Assembly (NCBI GenBank): GCA_018710885.1 | Contig: DVJA01000023.1 | Span: 29,023-93,022, forward strand | Direction of reading: 5' to 3' | Length of the DNA: 64,000 nucleotides | Source: Scatomorpha merdigallinarum | GTDB lineage: Bacteria > Bacillota > Clostridia > Oscillospirales > Oscillospiraceae | Shown here: one piece after another, positions 1 through 10,851 of the stretch | How positions within the stretch are numbered: position 1 is the first letter of the stretch | Layout: every line of letters begins with the position of its first letter | Notes under the pieces: model-generated | The model's input: the letters and a program-made list of their open reading frames with translations, nothing else | Databases searched by the model: none | Told to the model about the DNA's origin: nothing | Translations under genes and position numbers: made by a program

Positions 1-931
1 CAATGATCTGCTTGACGGGCAACACGTCGTGGATTACACCGGCGCTCTCGCCGACGCAGATGAGGCCCTCGTTCTCCACGTCTCCGGTCACGAAGAACAT
101 GTGGCTGGCGGTCTTACCGGCGACATCGTCTTTGATATCGTCAAATGTGCAGTGCTCCTGCTCCATGGCGTAGACCTTCTTGGCCACGTTGTTCTTGTAC
201 ACACGGGTGGAGTTGGTGAAGGAACGCATGAGTATCATGGTATCCATCTCAGTGGCGTTCTCGGCCAGATACTTCTTGATTTCAGGAAGGACCGGGCTCT
301 CTTCGCTGAGAAGGAAACGGGTGCCTACATAAACAGCCTCGCCGCCGAGCATCAGCGCCGCGGCCATCTGACGGCCCGTCGCCACGCCGCCGGCGGTGAT
401 GACGGGGATATCCAGCGCCTCAACGCAGGCCGGGGTCAAAGCCATCGTGGTGATGTCGTTCTCGCCCGGGTGCCCGGCGCACTCGCAGCCGTCGGCGACG
501 ACCATGTCGGCGCCTATCTTCTGGGCCTTCAGAGCGTGCTTGACAGTCGTGCACTTGTGTATCAGGGTCATACCGGCGCTCTTTATGGCGTCAACCATAT
601 CGTCCTTAGGCGGGCGGCCTGCGGTCTCCATGACCTTGACGCCTTCCTCTTTGCAGACTCGTATATATCCCTCGTAGTCGGGCACCACCAGAGCCGGCAT
701 GAGCGTAAGGTTTACGCCAAAAGGCTTGCTGGTTTTTTCCTTGACCAACTGAATCTCATGCCTCAGATCATCGGCGTTTGAAAAGGTCGAAGAAGAAATA
801 ATGCCCAGGCCGCCTGCTTCCGACACAGCCGCAACCAGCGGAGCGCGGGAAATTGACTGCATGCAGCCCTGGATTATCGGGTACTCAATACCCAGTTTTT
901 CGGTGACCTTTGTCTTTATTACCTTTGCCAT
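1..931 (-). CDS. Nitronate monooxygenase / 2-nitropropane dioxygenase-like flavoprotein, partial (C-terminus beyond window)
   Basis: Reading leftward from ATG at 931, the frame stays open to the window edge (310 residues). A GGAGGG ribosome site precedes the start. The fold is a TIM-barrel FMN enzyme: an N-terminal KLGIEYPIIQGCMQ segment, a GVNLTLMP strand, the central motif GCECAGHPGEND (the family's G-x-E-x-G-G-H position), and the phosphate-binding ITAGGVATGRQMAAAL followed by GGEAVYVGTRF. Family members oxidise alkyl nitronates or act as enoyl-ACP reductase FabK. FabK cannot be excluded without the C-terminus, but no fatty-acid genes are adjacent in view. It has its own promoter and is separated from the upstream acetyltransferase gene by a hairpin. 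Confidence 0.85.
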   Translation of the reverse strand, partial: MAKVIKTKVTEKLGIEYPIIQGCMQSISRAPLVAAVSEAGGLGIISSSTFSNADDLRHEIQLVKEKTSKPFGVNLTLMPALVVPDYEGYIRVCKEEGVKVMETAGRPPKDDMVDAIKSAGMTLIHKCTTVKHALKAQKIGADMVVADGCECAGHPGENDITTMALTPACVEALDIPVITAGGVATGRQMAAALMLGGEAVYVGTRFLLSEESPVLPEIKKYLAENATEMDTMILMRSFTNSTRVYKNNVAKKVYAMEQEHCTFDDIKDDVAGKTASHMFFVTGDVENEGLICVGESAGVIHDVLPVKQII

Positions 932-974
932 TATAAATCCCTCCTAAATTTCAAGTGTAACGGATTGTGTCTTT

Positions 975-1003
975 ATAATATCTTGACAAGGTGCGTTTGT
1001 CAA
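975..1003 (-). promoter_or_regulatory. Promoter of the nitronate monooxygenase gene
   Basis: On the minus strand there is a perfect -35 TTGACA (1003-998), a 17-base spacer and a -10 TATTAT (980-975). The expected start of transcription is about 35 bases before the ATG. Confidence 0.7.
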
Positions 1004-1058
1004 CCGATTAACACTGGGTGTGCAAAAAATTTTCAATCGCTAAATCCACTCGGCAGAT

Positions 1059-1094
1059 GCATAGAGGCGCCCGCCGAAGCGGACGCCTCTATGC
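1059..1094 (-). terminator. Hairpin terminator after the GNAT gene
   Basis: A 16-base stem with one mismatch and a CGAA loop lies just past the acetyltransferase stop codon. There is no clean U-tract on either strand, so it may terminate weakly or act in 3'-end protection. Confidence 0.5.
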
Positions 1095-1106
1095 ATTATA
1101 CAGCGT

Positions 1107-1618
1107 TCATCGCCATCTTGGAGCTTCCGTCCAAATCAGCTTCTCTGATTGGCATTGCACCCCGTCCGAACTGTCAGCAAAATACTTGTAGTGTTCCGCG
1201 CCAAGGCAGACATACAGACGTCGGGCCTTTTCATTCCCGCGCACCACGCAGATACTGAGCCCGGAACACCCCAATTCCACAGCACGCTGCCAGACCCGGG
1301 AAATAAGCTGCGTGCCCACCCCCCTGCCGCGTGCCTGCTCTGCCACATGCAGCGAGTGCAAGTACAGGCAGTCACGCAACTCACAGTCCGGCTCACAGGC
1401 GGCAAAGCCGAGAAAGCCGTCACCATCAAAGGCGGCATAGATGCGGTTCTCTGGCACTGAGATGTACTTTGTCCAATTCGCGCACCCATCTTCAAACTGC
1501 AGGGAATTCAAAAAGTCATCGGGCAGCAGCCCCCGATAAGTGCTCTGCCAGTTGGACAGCCAAAGTGCCGCTACGTTGTCAATGTCCAACGCGCAAACCT
1601 CGCGCAGCGTTACGGCGC

Positions 1619-1622
<4 letters not shown>
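1107..1622 (-). CDS. GNAT-family N-acetyltransferase
   Basis: The 171-residue protein is the length of a single GNAT domain. The acetyl-CoA pyrophosphate-binding loop is seen as ARGRGVGTQL near residues 96-105, preceded by the LYLHSLHV strand and followed by the RRLYVCLGAEHY helix-strand typical of the C-terminal half. Such enzymes move an acetyl group from acetyl-CoA to an amine on a small molecule or protein; the acceptor cannot be told from sequence. Its ATG overlaps the stop of the preceding dehydratase-like gene by four bases (ATGA), so it is translated as the last cistron of that operon. A functional link to the operon is not evident. Confidence 0.85.
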
Positions 1623-2937
<1,315 letters not shown>

Positions 2938-2941
<4 letters not shown>

Positions 2942-5856
2942 TTTGCTTCCTCCTGCCTCTCGTCTAGAGCCGCAAACAGGCTGCGCAGCCTTATCCGGAC
3001 TGCGCCCAGATTGGTTATCTCATCTATCTTGAGCTGAGTATAGAGCTTGCCGCCGGCGCGCAGTATGTCGCGCGTCTCGTCAGTAGTGATGGCGTCCACG
3101 CCGCAGCCGAAACTCACCAGTTGCACAAGGTCCATGTCGGGCTGCGAACAGCAGTATTTTGCCGCGGCGTAGAGTCTCGAGTGATAGGTCCACTGGTTGA
3201 GTACTCCCGTCGGGAATTTCTCCACGTACTGGCTCACGCTGTCCTCGGTCACAACCGCAGCGCCGGAGCGCGTGATGAGCGTGTCTATGCCATGGTTCAC
3301 CTCGGGGTCAACGTGGTAGGGCCTGCCGGCCAGGACGATTATGCGCTTGCCCTGCCGCCGGGCATCATCTATGATTTCGCGGCCCTTTGCGCGTATCTGC
3401 TCCATGTGCTGGGCGTATTCGGCCCAGGCTGCGTCTGCCGCCCGCTTTACCTCGCTCTTTGATATGTCGCCAAACTGCTCGTGCAGCACCTTGTACGCCT
3501 TGTTTACGAAGTCATGCGGGCGGTGCAGGCCGATGTAGTCGTAGACGAACTTCACGTCTGCAAGCTCCTGGCAGTTGCCGGCGAGCACTTCTGGGTAATA
3601 GGCGACAACGGGGCAATTGTAATGGTTGTCGCCCAGGTGCTCATCCAGGTTATACGTCATGCACGGGTAGAATATGACGTCCACGCCCATGTTCACAAGC
3701 GCCCTTATGTGGCCGTGGGCCAGCTTTGCCGGGAAGCATACCGTGTCGCTCGGTATGGTCGCCTGGCCCGACAGGTATAGCGCGCGGGACGAAAACGGGC
3801 TGTGGTACACGGTGAACCCCAGTCTGGTGAAGAATGTGTACCAGAATGGGAAGAGCTCCCACATATTCAGTGTCAGTGGTATACCCAGCTTGCCGCGCTC
3901 GCCCTTTACGGGCTTATAGGAGCGGATCAGCTGCCGCTTATACTCGTATAGGTTCAGCTCCCCGCTGTCTGCCTTGCCGGTTATGGGCCGGTCGCAGCGG
4001 TTACCGCTTATATAGGTCTCGCCGTCCGAGAAGGTGTTGATAGTTAGCTGGCAGTTGTTGCCGCATTTACCGCAGAGCTCGCTCTTGGTCTGCTGCGTGA
4101 AGCGCTCAAGTTCAGCAGCCGTCAGAAGCGTGCTGACGCGCCCTGCGCTGTGCCGCATACCGTAGAGGGCCGCTCCGAACGCGCCCATTATACCGGCTAT
4201 ATCCGGGCGTATGACCTCGACGCCCATCTCGTTTTCAAAGGCGCGCAGCACGGCCTCGTTGTAGAAGGTGCCGCCCTGCACTACTATCTTGCGTCCCAGT
4301 TCCTCGGGGGACGAGGCACGGATGACCTTGTAGAGCGCATTGCGCACGACGGATATGGAGAGACCCGCCGATATATTCTCCAACGTCGCGCCGTCCTTCT
4401 GCGCCTGCTTAACGCTCGAGTTCATAAACACGGTGCAGCGGCTGCCCAAATCCACGGGCCGCTCCGCGAAGAGGCCGAGCTTTGCAAACTCCTCCACCCC
4501 ATAGCCGAGCGCCTGTGCAAAGGTCTGCAGGAAGCTGCCGCAGCCTGACGAGCAGGCCTCGTTGAGAAAGATATCCCCGATGGCCCCGTCGGCTATCTTG
4601 AAGCATTTCATGTCCTGGCCGCCGATGTCTATTATGAAATCCACGTCCGGCAGGAAGTGTTTCGCCGCGGTGAAGTGCGCCACTGTCTCCACCAGGCCGA
4701 AGTCGCAGTGGAAGGCGTGCTTTGCAAGCTCCTCGCCATAGCCGGTGGTCGTCACTGAACCAACTTCCACGTTCGGATGCCCCGTCAGTATCTTCAAGAG
4801 CGCGTCGCGTATAAGCGGCACGGGATTGCCGAGGTTCGGGCGGTAGTCGGTGAAGAGTATGCGCGCCTCTTCGTCTATGACCGCCAGCTTCACCGTTGTG
4901 GAACCTGAATCTATGCCTATATGTACACGCCCGGAGTAGTCCTCCGGGAAGTCCGCGCGAGGCACTTTTGCGCGCGCGTGCCGCTCCTTGAAGGCCTCGT
5001 ATTCCTCTTTGGACTTGAAGAGTGGCGGCATGGAGCGGTAATTGGCCGTCTGTGCGCGGTGACGCATGCGCTCCGCGACTTCGTTCAAGCTGAACTCCTC
5101 GTCCGAGTACAGCGCCGCGCCCATGGCAACGTAGTATAGGCTGTTCCTGGGACATGTGCCGTGGACGCCCAGGGTCTTGTCAAAGCTCTCGCGCAGAACG
5201 CTTGAAAATGTCAGCGGCCCGCCCAGATACAGTATGCTGCCCTTTATGGGACGGCCCTTGGCAAGACCGGCTATGGTCTGGTTGACCACCGCCTGATATA
5301 TGCTGGCCGCAATGTCCTCGGTGCGCGCGCCCTGGTTAATGAGCGGCTGAATGTCGCTCTTGGCAAACACGCCGCAGCGGGAGGCTATGGTGTAGGTCTT
5401 CTGTGCGTGCTCGGCGGCGGTGTTCATCTCATCTGCCGTGAGCTTCAGAAGAGTGGCCATCTGGTCAATAAAGGCGCCCGTGCCTCCGGCGCAGGAGCCG
5501 TTCATACGCACTTCCATCGCCCCACTGAGGAACAGTATCTTGGCGTCCTCGCCGCCCAACTCTATGATGCAGTCAGTGCCGGGAGATAGCTTATTGGCCG
5601 CCACGCGCGTTGCAAAAACCTCCTGCACGAAAGGCACGCCCACACTGTCGGCCATGCCCATACCTGCACTGCCGGAAATGGCGAGTTTAGCCACCCCACC
5701 CGGCACATATGCCGCGCAAACTTTTTGCAGCAGCTCTTCGCTCTTTTCCAAGATGTGACTATAATGTCTCTGATAATCTGCGAAGATAAGTTTGCCGTCT
5801 TCATCGAGCACCACGCACTTGATTGTCGTTGAGCCAATATCCAGCCCGACACGCAC
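2938..5856 (-). CDS. Acyl-CoA dehydratase activase (two BadF/HgdC ATPase domains plus DUF2229)
   Basis: I place the start at GTG 5856, which has GAGGAGGTG six bases upstream and lies downstream of a plausible promoter. An earlier in-frame ATG at 5964 would lie upstream of that promoter. The resulting 972-residue protein begins MRVGLDIGSTTIKC. It carries two tandem ASKHA-type activase domains (about 1-260 and 310-575). Each has an N-terminal DIGSTT/DSGSTT phosphate loop and the two cysteines that in HgdC hold the bridging [4Fe-4S] cluster: GSCAGGTGAF with SRCGVF in the first, and ACSSGCGSF with SRCTVF in the second. A linker with CGKCGNNCQ follows, then a DUF2229/dehydratase-like region. HgdC-type activases use ATP to push an electron into a 2-hydroxyacyl-CoA dehydratase. 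The partner is probably the coupled downstream gene. Confidence 0.85.
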
Positions 5857-5904
5857 GCCAAGCACCTCCTCAATACCGGGTAGACTCCCCCAGCAAAAGC
5901 ACAT

Positions 5905-5934
5905 TATATAGCCGTCTCTAACTGAGTTTGTGAA
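5905..5934 (-). promoter_or_regulatory. Candidate promoter of the activase operon
   Basis: On the minus strand: -35 TTCACA (5934-5929), 18-base spacer, -10 TATATA (5910-5905). It lies 40-80 bases before the GTG start and supports that start over the earlier in-frame ATG. Confidence 0.45.
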
Positions 5935-6005
5935 CTTTTTATGAAGTTTGTCGTAAGTTTTCAAGTTTTGACCGGCCTTGAAAATTATGTAAGTGGAATG
6001 TTCCT

Positions 6006-6044
6006 CAATAAAAGGGCTCTGGGAGAATTTCTGCCCCGAGCCCT
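6006..6044 (-). terminator. Intrinsic terminator of the lar operon
   Basis: Downstream of larC there is a GGGCTC...GAGCCC stem with an extended GGGG/CCC inner part, followed on the minus strand by TTTTATT. Confidence 0.8.
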
Positions 6045-6056
6045 GTAGACTATACG

Positions 6057-7370
6057 TTATTTGTTTTCTCCTGCGAGCTTGGAGCGTACTTCTGCAACCG
6101 TCATACCCCGCTCAGACGCTATACGCGCCACGTCGTCATATTCGGGTTTGCACTTCTCTATGCCGAAACCCGAGGCGTGCTTCATGCGCACTGGACCGAA
6201 CTGGGTTTCCACAGTCTCAACACGGCGCGAGAGCTTGATGCGCTCCGGAGCGTAGATACGCACTCCGAGCGTCGGCGTGTGGCGCAGCATGAGTTCGGCG
6301 AACTCCTCGCGGCGCGTATAATCGCACAGGCAGCAGAGAAGTGTGCCTGGGCGGCCCTTCTTCATACCCACGCTGGCCGTGAACACGTCGAGTGCTCCGG
6401 CCTCCAGCAGCTTCTCCTGTGCATAGCCCAGGTCCTCTGCGGTGACGTCGTCGAGCGTGCAGAAGATCTCGGCCACCGCAGAGCTCTCACTCTCCATCTC
6501 GCCGAGTATGGCGCGCACGCAGTTGGCCGCCGGGAAGTCGCGCGTACCCATGCCATAGCCTATCGCGCTCATGCGCATGGCCGGCATCTCGCCGTAACTG
6601 TCGGCAATCGAGCGCAGCAGCGCCGCTCCCGTGGGCGTGGTCATCTCGCCGGAGATATCGCCGGCAAAGACCGGCATGCCTTCGAGCAGCAGAGCCGTCG
6701 CCGGGGCCGGTACCGGCAATATTCCGTGGGCGCAGCGCACCTGGCCATAGCCCGTGCGCAGGGGCGAAACTATGACCCGCTCTGGCGCAAGCATGTCCAG
6801 CAGCAGGCTCACGCCCACCACGTCGGCCACGGCGTCCATGGCTCCCACCTCGTGGAAGTGCACCTCGCCTACCTCGCGGCCGTGTACACGGCTCTCAGCT
6901 TGTGCTATCTCAGCATAGACATGGGCGGCCCGGCCCTTAACGCTCTCCGGCACATCCAGACCGTTTATAATAGACGTGATATCCCCCAGCGAGGCGTGAT
7001 GGTGCCAGCCGTGGTCATGGCTGTAGTCGTGCTCGTGGCTCTCACCGTGGTGATGGTGGCCGTGCATGTCGTGGCCTTCGTTGTAGTGGTCATGCTCGTG
7101 GCCGTGATCGTGATGATGTTCGTGTTCGTGATCTTCGCCGTGGTGGTGGAAGTCTTCCTCATCCTCACCGTTGACGGTCACGCTAACATGAGTGCCCATG
7201 ATACCGCACTTGGCGCTGCGTGTCATTTCGGCGTGCACGCCGGGTATACCCAGTGCGTTGAGCTTCTCTATAAAGCCCTCGCGCTGTTCCTCGGGCAGCA
7301 GCTCTAACAGCGCGGCCATGAGCATATCCCCGGCCGCGCCCATATGGCAATCCAGATAAAGTACCCTCAT
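6057..7370 (-). CDS. larC: Nickel-pincer cofactor biosynthesis protein LarC (nickel insertion)
   Basis: LarC inserts Ni into the dithio-pyridinium mononucleotide made by LarB and LarE, giving the nickel-pincer nucleotide of lactate racemase and related enzymes. The 437-residue product starts with the family's MRVLYLDCHMGAAGDMLMAAL. An exceptionally His/Asp/Glu-rich stretch lies at about residues 72-130, probably a nickel-binding or storage loop. The signature EVGAMDAVADVVG follows. In Lactiplantibacillus plantarum larC needs a programmed frameshift; here it is one uninterrupted frame. It is the last gene of larE-larB-larC, eight bases after larB, and is followed by a good terminator. No larA-type racemase lies in the window. 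Confidence 0.95.
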   Translation of the reverse strand: MRVLYLDCHMGAAGDMLMAALLELLPEEQREGFIEKLNALGIPGVHAEMTRSAKCGIMGTHVSVTVNGEDEEDFHHHGEDHEHEHHHDHGHEHDHYNEGHDMHGHHHHGESHEHDYSHDHGWHHHASLGDITSIINGLDVPESVKGRAAHVYAEIAQAESRVHGREVGEVHFHEVGAMDAVADVVGVSLLLDMLAPERVIVSPLRTGYGQVRCAHGILPVPAPATALLLEGMPVFAGDISGEMTTPTGAALLRSIADSYGEMPAMRMSAIGYGMGTRDFPAANCVRAILGEMESESSAVAEIFCTLDDVTAEDLGYAQEKLLEAGALDVFTASVGMKKGRPGTLLCCLCDYTRREEFAELMLRHTPTLGVRIYAPERIKLSRRVETVETQFGPVRMKHASGFGIEKCKPEYDDVARIASERGMTVAEVRSKLAGENK

Positions 7371-7378
7371 ATCCTACC

Positions 7379-8125
7379 TCACAGATGGTTTATCATACTG
7401 GCCAGATACCCGGCTCCGAAACCGTTGTCTATGTTGACCACGGAGAGCCCGCTGGCGCAGGAGTTCAGCATACTCAACAGCGCCGCGACGCCGCCAAATG
7501 CAGCGCCATATCCCACGCTTGTGGGCACGGCGATTACCGGGCAATCAGCAAGCCCGCCGATGACGCTCGGCAGGGCTCCCTCCATGCCCGCAACGGCCAC
7601 GATGCACCTTGCGCGCATTATGTCCTCAGCGTGGTCCAGCAGGCGGTGAATGCCGGAAACGCCTACGTCGTAAAGGCGCTTTACCTCATTGCCCAGGGCC
7701 TGGGCCGTCAGCGCAGCCTCCTCTGCGACAGGTATGTCTGTCGTACCGCCGGTGGCCACGACTATCACGCCCTTGCCGTCCGGCTCAGGCAGTTGGCCCA
7801 CAATCCCCACTTTAGAGCGTGGATCGTAGTTCAAATCATATTGTTTCCCCACATATTCGGCCGCTTCCGGCGCCATGCGGGTTATAAGCACCACATTCTC
7901 GTCGCCACGCAACAGTGAGCCCGTGATGGCCGCTATCTGCTCCGGGGTTTTGCCCTGGCCGTATATGACCTCGGCTATGCCCTGCCTGAGCTCGCGGTGC
8001 AAGTCCACTTTGGCGAAACCCATATCCTCGAAGGGCTCGAGCTTGAGCTTTATGAGCGCGTCGTCTGCGCTCAGTTCACCGGCCTCCACGGCGCGGAGGA
8101 TATCCAACACTGCCTGCTTTTTCAT
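7379..8125 (-). CDS. larB: Nickel-pincer cofactor biosynthesis protein LarB (NaAD carboxylase/hydrolase)
   Basis: LarB carboxylates the pyridinium ring of nicotinic acid adenine dinucleotide and releases AMP, the first step of nickel-pincer cofactor synthesis. The 248-residue protein has the C-terminal PurE-like (AIR carboxylase) core: ATGGTTDIPVAEEA near residue 127, GVSGIHRLL, VAGMEGALPSVIGGL, and VPTSVGYGAAFGGVAALL with NIDNGFGAGYLA at the end. It lies between larE and larC with four- and eight-base gaps, so the three are one transcription unit. Confidence 0.95.
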   Translation of the reverse strand: MKKQAVLDILRAVEAGELSADDALIKLKLEPFEDMGFAKVDLHRELRQGIAEVIYGQGKTPEQIAAITGSLLRGDENVVLITRMAPEAAEYVGKQYDLNYDPRSKVGIVGQLPEPDGKGVIVVATGGTTDIPVAEEAALTAQALGNEVKRLYDVGVSGIHRLLDHAEDIMRARCIVAVAGMEGALPSVIGGLADCPVIAVPTSVGYGAAFGGVAALLSMLNSCASGLSVVNIDNGFGAGYLASMINHL

Positions 8126-8129
8126 ACCT

Positions 8130-8873
8130 TTACCTCCCTCTCAAATCCAATGCCACGTGCTCGAAGTCCCCTCCGAGCGCGGCGAGTATTTCTCTTCTCA
8201 TTTCAACGGCCCTTGTGAGCTGCGCTTCAGGCAGCTCCAGCCTCGCGCTGGCTCCGTCGATGCGCACTCTCAAGTCGGAAAACCCCAACTGTTTGAGCCT
8301 GTCCTCGCAGCGCTCCACGCGCTCCAGCTCCGGCTTGGTTATCCGGCGGCCGGTCGGTATTCGCGTCGCCAGGCAGGCGTATGCGGGCTTTAAGGCCGTA
8401 AAGAGCCCGAGGCCCGTGGAGCGTGCGCGCACCTCGGCTTTGGTTATGCCGCACATGCGCAAAGGGCTCAGCACTCCGAGCTCGCTCACGGCACGCATAC
8501 CCGGGCGGTCATCCGCGTCGTCTGAGGCGTTGTTGCCATCAATTAGCGTATCAAAGCCATCCGCGGCGGCTCTGTCGCGTATAAGCGTGAAAATTGCATG
8601 CTTGCAGAAATAACAGCGGTCCCGCGGGTTATCTGCAACCCCCGGCACCGCGAGTATGTCATAGTCGAGCACTGTGAGTTCTATATCAAGTTGCTCGCAC
8701 ATGCGCTCCGCGTCACGCAGCTCAAAAGCCGGCTGGAAAGCCGTGCGCACATAGTAAGGGCGCACCTCGGCGCCCAACTCGCGTCCGGCTGCAAGCAGAT
8801 ACGCGCTGTCCGTGCCGCCGGAAAAGCCCAGCGCGCAACGCGGGTGCGCCGCGAAAAAATCCTGCAGAGTCAA
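8130..8873 (-). CDS. larE: ATP-dependent sacrificial sulfur transferase LarE
   Basis: LarE adenylates the carboxylated pyridinium intermediate and donates sulfur to it. The 247-residue protein shows the PP-loop GFSGGTDSAYLLAA at residues 18-31, a CYFCKHAIF segment, and the conserved ACLATRIPTG in which the Cys is at the position of the sacrificial sulfur-donor Cys in characterised LarE. Some LarE enzymes instead use a [4Fe-4S] cluster; the pair in CYFC plus the ACL cysteine leaves either mechanism possible. First gene of the lar operon, starting 58 bases after the J-domain gene with a hairpin between. Confidence 0.93.
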   Translation of the reverse strand: MTLQDFFAAHPRCALGFSGGTDSAYLLAAGRELGAEVRPYYVRTAFQPAFELRDAERMCEQLDIELTVLDYDILAVPGVADNPRDRCYFCKHAIFTLIRDRAAADGFDTLIDGNNASDDADDRPGMRAVSELGVLSPLRMCGITKAEVRARSTGLGLFTALKPAYACLATRIPTGRRITKPELERVERCEDRLKQLGFSDLRVRIDGASARLELPEAQLTRAVEMRREILAALGGDFEHVALDLRGR

Positions 8874-8899
8874 TGCATTTCTCCCATCTTAATACGTAT

Positions 8900-8921
8900 G
8901 GGGCGGGTGTGGACCCGCCCC
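8900..8921 (-). terminator. GC-rich hairpin between the J-domain gene and larE
   Basis: A perfect nine-base stem (GGGGCGGGT/ACCCGCCCC) with a four-base loop, just past the J-domain stop. The U-tract is weak, so partial read-through into lar is possible. Confidence 0.55.
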
Positions 8922-8931
8922 GATATGTTCA

Positions 8932-9603
8932 TCAAATCCAGCAGAATCTGAAGCCGCCATAGCCCAGGCACATTTCAAGCACGCAGAGGCCAAGGCACAA
9001 TTTGTTGATGCCTCCACTCTGCGGGAAGCCGCTCGTCCTGTTAGTGTAAACGTTGCCGCCGTACTGCAGCTCATCCAGAAACTCGCGGTATTCCGGGTTG
9101 TTAGGCTCCATCTGCACGGCGCGCTGGGCGTACTCCATGGCCGTTATCCTGTTGCCCTGAGCCGAATTTGCTATGCCGCCGAGGTAATACCAGCGTGCGG
9201 TACGCTCGCCCTGCGGCACCTGTGACAGCGCGGTGAGCGCCTCCTGGAAGTGTCCGGCCCGGATGTAGTTTTCAGCCGCACGTATCTCGGTTGCCTCATT
9301 GCTGCCGGAGTAGCCGCCCGAATAGCCGCCGCCCTGCCATGCGCCGCCCCACGCGCCCCAGGGGTCGTACTGCTGCTGGGAACCGTAACCGCCGTAAGCG
9401 CCGCCGTAGTTCGTGCGGTTGGCTTCGCCGGATTTTATGGCGTCATATGCGGCGTTTATCTCGTTCATCTTCTCGGCCGCGGCCGGGTTGTTGGGATTTC
9501 GGTCGGGGTGGTATTTTTTAGCCAGTTTTCTATAGGCTGATTTTATCTCTTCGTCGGTGGCGTCTCTCGAAACGCCCAGCACCTCATAGGGGTCACGCTT
9601 CAC
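8932..9603 (-). CDS. J-domain (DnaJ-like) protein with TPR-like segment and Cys-rich tail
   Basis: The likely start is GTG 9603, with AAGGGAG nine bases upstream; an ATG eight codons earlier lacks a better site. Residues 1-65 form a J domain with the HPD tripeptide at 32-34, which stimulates ATP hydrolysis by a DnaK-type Hsp70. A Gly/Tyr/Gln-rich linker follows (about 66-105), then about 80 residues of helical TPR-like repeats and a C-terminal tail with four cysteines (LCLGLCVLEMCLGYGGF). It has no zinc-finger domain, so it is not DnaJ itself but a specialised co-chaperone. It overlaps the DUF5685 gene upstream by 11 bases, implying a linked role. Confidence 0.85.
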   Translation of the reverse strand: MKRDPYEVLGVSRDATDEEIKSAYRKLAKKYHPDRNPNNPAAAEKMNEINAAYDAIKSGEANRTNYGGAYGGYGSQQQYDPWGAWGGAWQGGGYSGGYSGSNEATEIRAAENYIRAGHFQEALTALSQVPQGERTARWYYLGGIANSAQGNRITAMEYAQRAVQMEPNNPEYREFLDELQYGGNVYTNRTSGFPQSGGINKLCLGLCVLEMCLGYGGFRFCWI

Positions 9604-10447
9604 CGGCTCTTTCTCCCTTCTTCGCATGCCTGCGGGCCATCTCGGCGTTGTAGCGCGTCCAAACGCCGGAATAGAGTATGTTCCTCATAATGTCCGCATC
9701 CCGCACAATGGGCAGCAGCTCGAACACTGCCGCGCATTCTCCGATCAGCATGGTGAGCGTGTTGTGCAGCTCCTCTTCAGTCTTGCCCTCGGCGTACACA
9801 GCCAGAGGATTGTACCTACCATGCGCCCTGTCCCCCTCGAGGTCCAGTACCGCGTCCATTATATAGATAAATTCGCCCAGCTCCTCGCCGAATCGGCGCA
9901 GACGCGGACTCCAGATTTCGTCCTGCGGATAGTACACAAAAAGCTCGCCCATCAGCTTGCCGAAACACCTCGCGCCGGCGTCCGGGTCGCTCTCACCCCG
10001 CCTCTCAAGCTCCGAGAGCTCGGTCAGGCAACGCTCTATATGTGCGCTCTTCTCCGGATACCTCTCCGCGGCCCTCCTATAGCTGCCGGATATCAGAGCC
10101 GCTTCTGAGCGTGAAATTATGCTCCGCTCATCGTTCCAGTCGTCGATAAGGTTGTGGTATGCCAGCAGTACGTTCATATCGGCCGCGTACTCTGTGACAG
10201 GGCTCGCGCTCCATGTATGCGTGTGTATGGGGTGTGCCGCACAGCGCTCTTCGCCGCTCTCACTCTCCGGCTCGTACATGCTTTCAAGCAGCAGCACGAG
10301 GAAGGTCATGTCATAGGTGAGCGTCAGCCTTGCCATCTGGCCGTATTTCTTTTTAAGCGTCCGGCACAGACCGCAGTAGCAGCTCTTGTAGCGCGCGAGC
10401 TCCTCTGGCGTCAGCGAGTCCGGATTCGCGATAACATAGCCAAACAT
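9593..10447 (-). CDS. DUF5685 family protein
   Basis: The 284-residue protein begins with the family's typical MFGYVIANPDSLTPEEL and a Cys cluster KSCYCGLCRTL at residues 22-31, followed by a helical domain with acidic segments (HNLIDDWNDE and MDAVLDLEGD). The all-helical character and paired D-D/E motifs recall polyprenyl-synthase-like folds, but no function is established. It sits between a J-domain protein gene (overlap 11 bases) and a small zinc-ribbon membrane protein gene (stop and start abut), so the three are one operon. Confidence 0.75.
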   Translation of the reverse strand: MFGYVIANPDSLTPEELARYKSCYCGLCRTLKKKYGQMARLTLTYDMTFLVLLLESMYEPESESGEERCAAHPIHTHTWSASPVTEYAADMNVLLAYHNLIDDWNDERSIISRSEAALISGSYRRAAERYPEKSAHIERCLTELSELERRGESDPDAGARCFGKLMGELFVYYPQDEIWSPRLRRFGEELGEFIYIMDAVLDLEGDRAHGRYNPLAVYAEGKTEEELHNTLTMLIGECAAVFELLPIVRDADIMRNILYSGVWTRYNAEMARRHAKKGERAGEA

Positions 10448-10851
10448 CAGGTGTTCTTAATAAACGAGTTGCCGCATTTACGGCAGACAATTTTTATTTT
10501 TCCCTTGCCCCTGGGCACGCGCAGCAGCGTGCCGCAGCTCGGGCAACGGAAAAACTTGTAGTCGCGTCTCTGTCTCCAGCGCTCGCCGAGGCTACGGAAA
10601 TACATCCGTATTGAGTAAGTCTTGTTGAGATATTTTGCGTTTTCCGCACGGCGTTTCGTGACGTTGCGGGAAAACATGCGAAAATACATGTATATAATCC
10701 CGATCAACACCAACACAAAGAGAAGGTCAGACAAGCGGCCGCTTGTAAACATTGACACGACGAGCAGTATGACAGTTACAATCATAACCGCTCTTCCAAG
10801 CTGATCTACTCCATTGCGCCCGGCAAAGAATCTTGCTAGCTTCTCCCGCAT
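10447..10851 (-). CDS. Small membrane protein with C-terminal zinc ribbon
   Basis: ATG 10851, with AAAGGTGAT just upstream, gives 134 residues; a longer frame to 10965 lacks a ribosome site. Two adjacent hydrophobic helices (about 20-58) are followed by a basic stretch and a cytoplasmic zinc ribbon with two C-x2-C pairs: FRCPSCGTLL and VCRKCGNSF. It is the first cistron of the operon that also encodes the DUF5685 and J-domain proteins. The role is unknown; a membrane-anchored partner for the J protein is a guess from context. Confidence 0.75.
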   Translation of the reverse strand: MREKLARFFAGRNGVDQLGRAVMIVTVILLVVSMFTSGRLSDLLFVLVLIGIIYMYFRMFSRNVTKRRAENAKYLNKTYSIRMYFRSLGERWRQRRDYKFFRCPSCGTLLRVPRGKGKIKIVCRKCGNSFIKNT

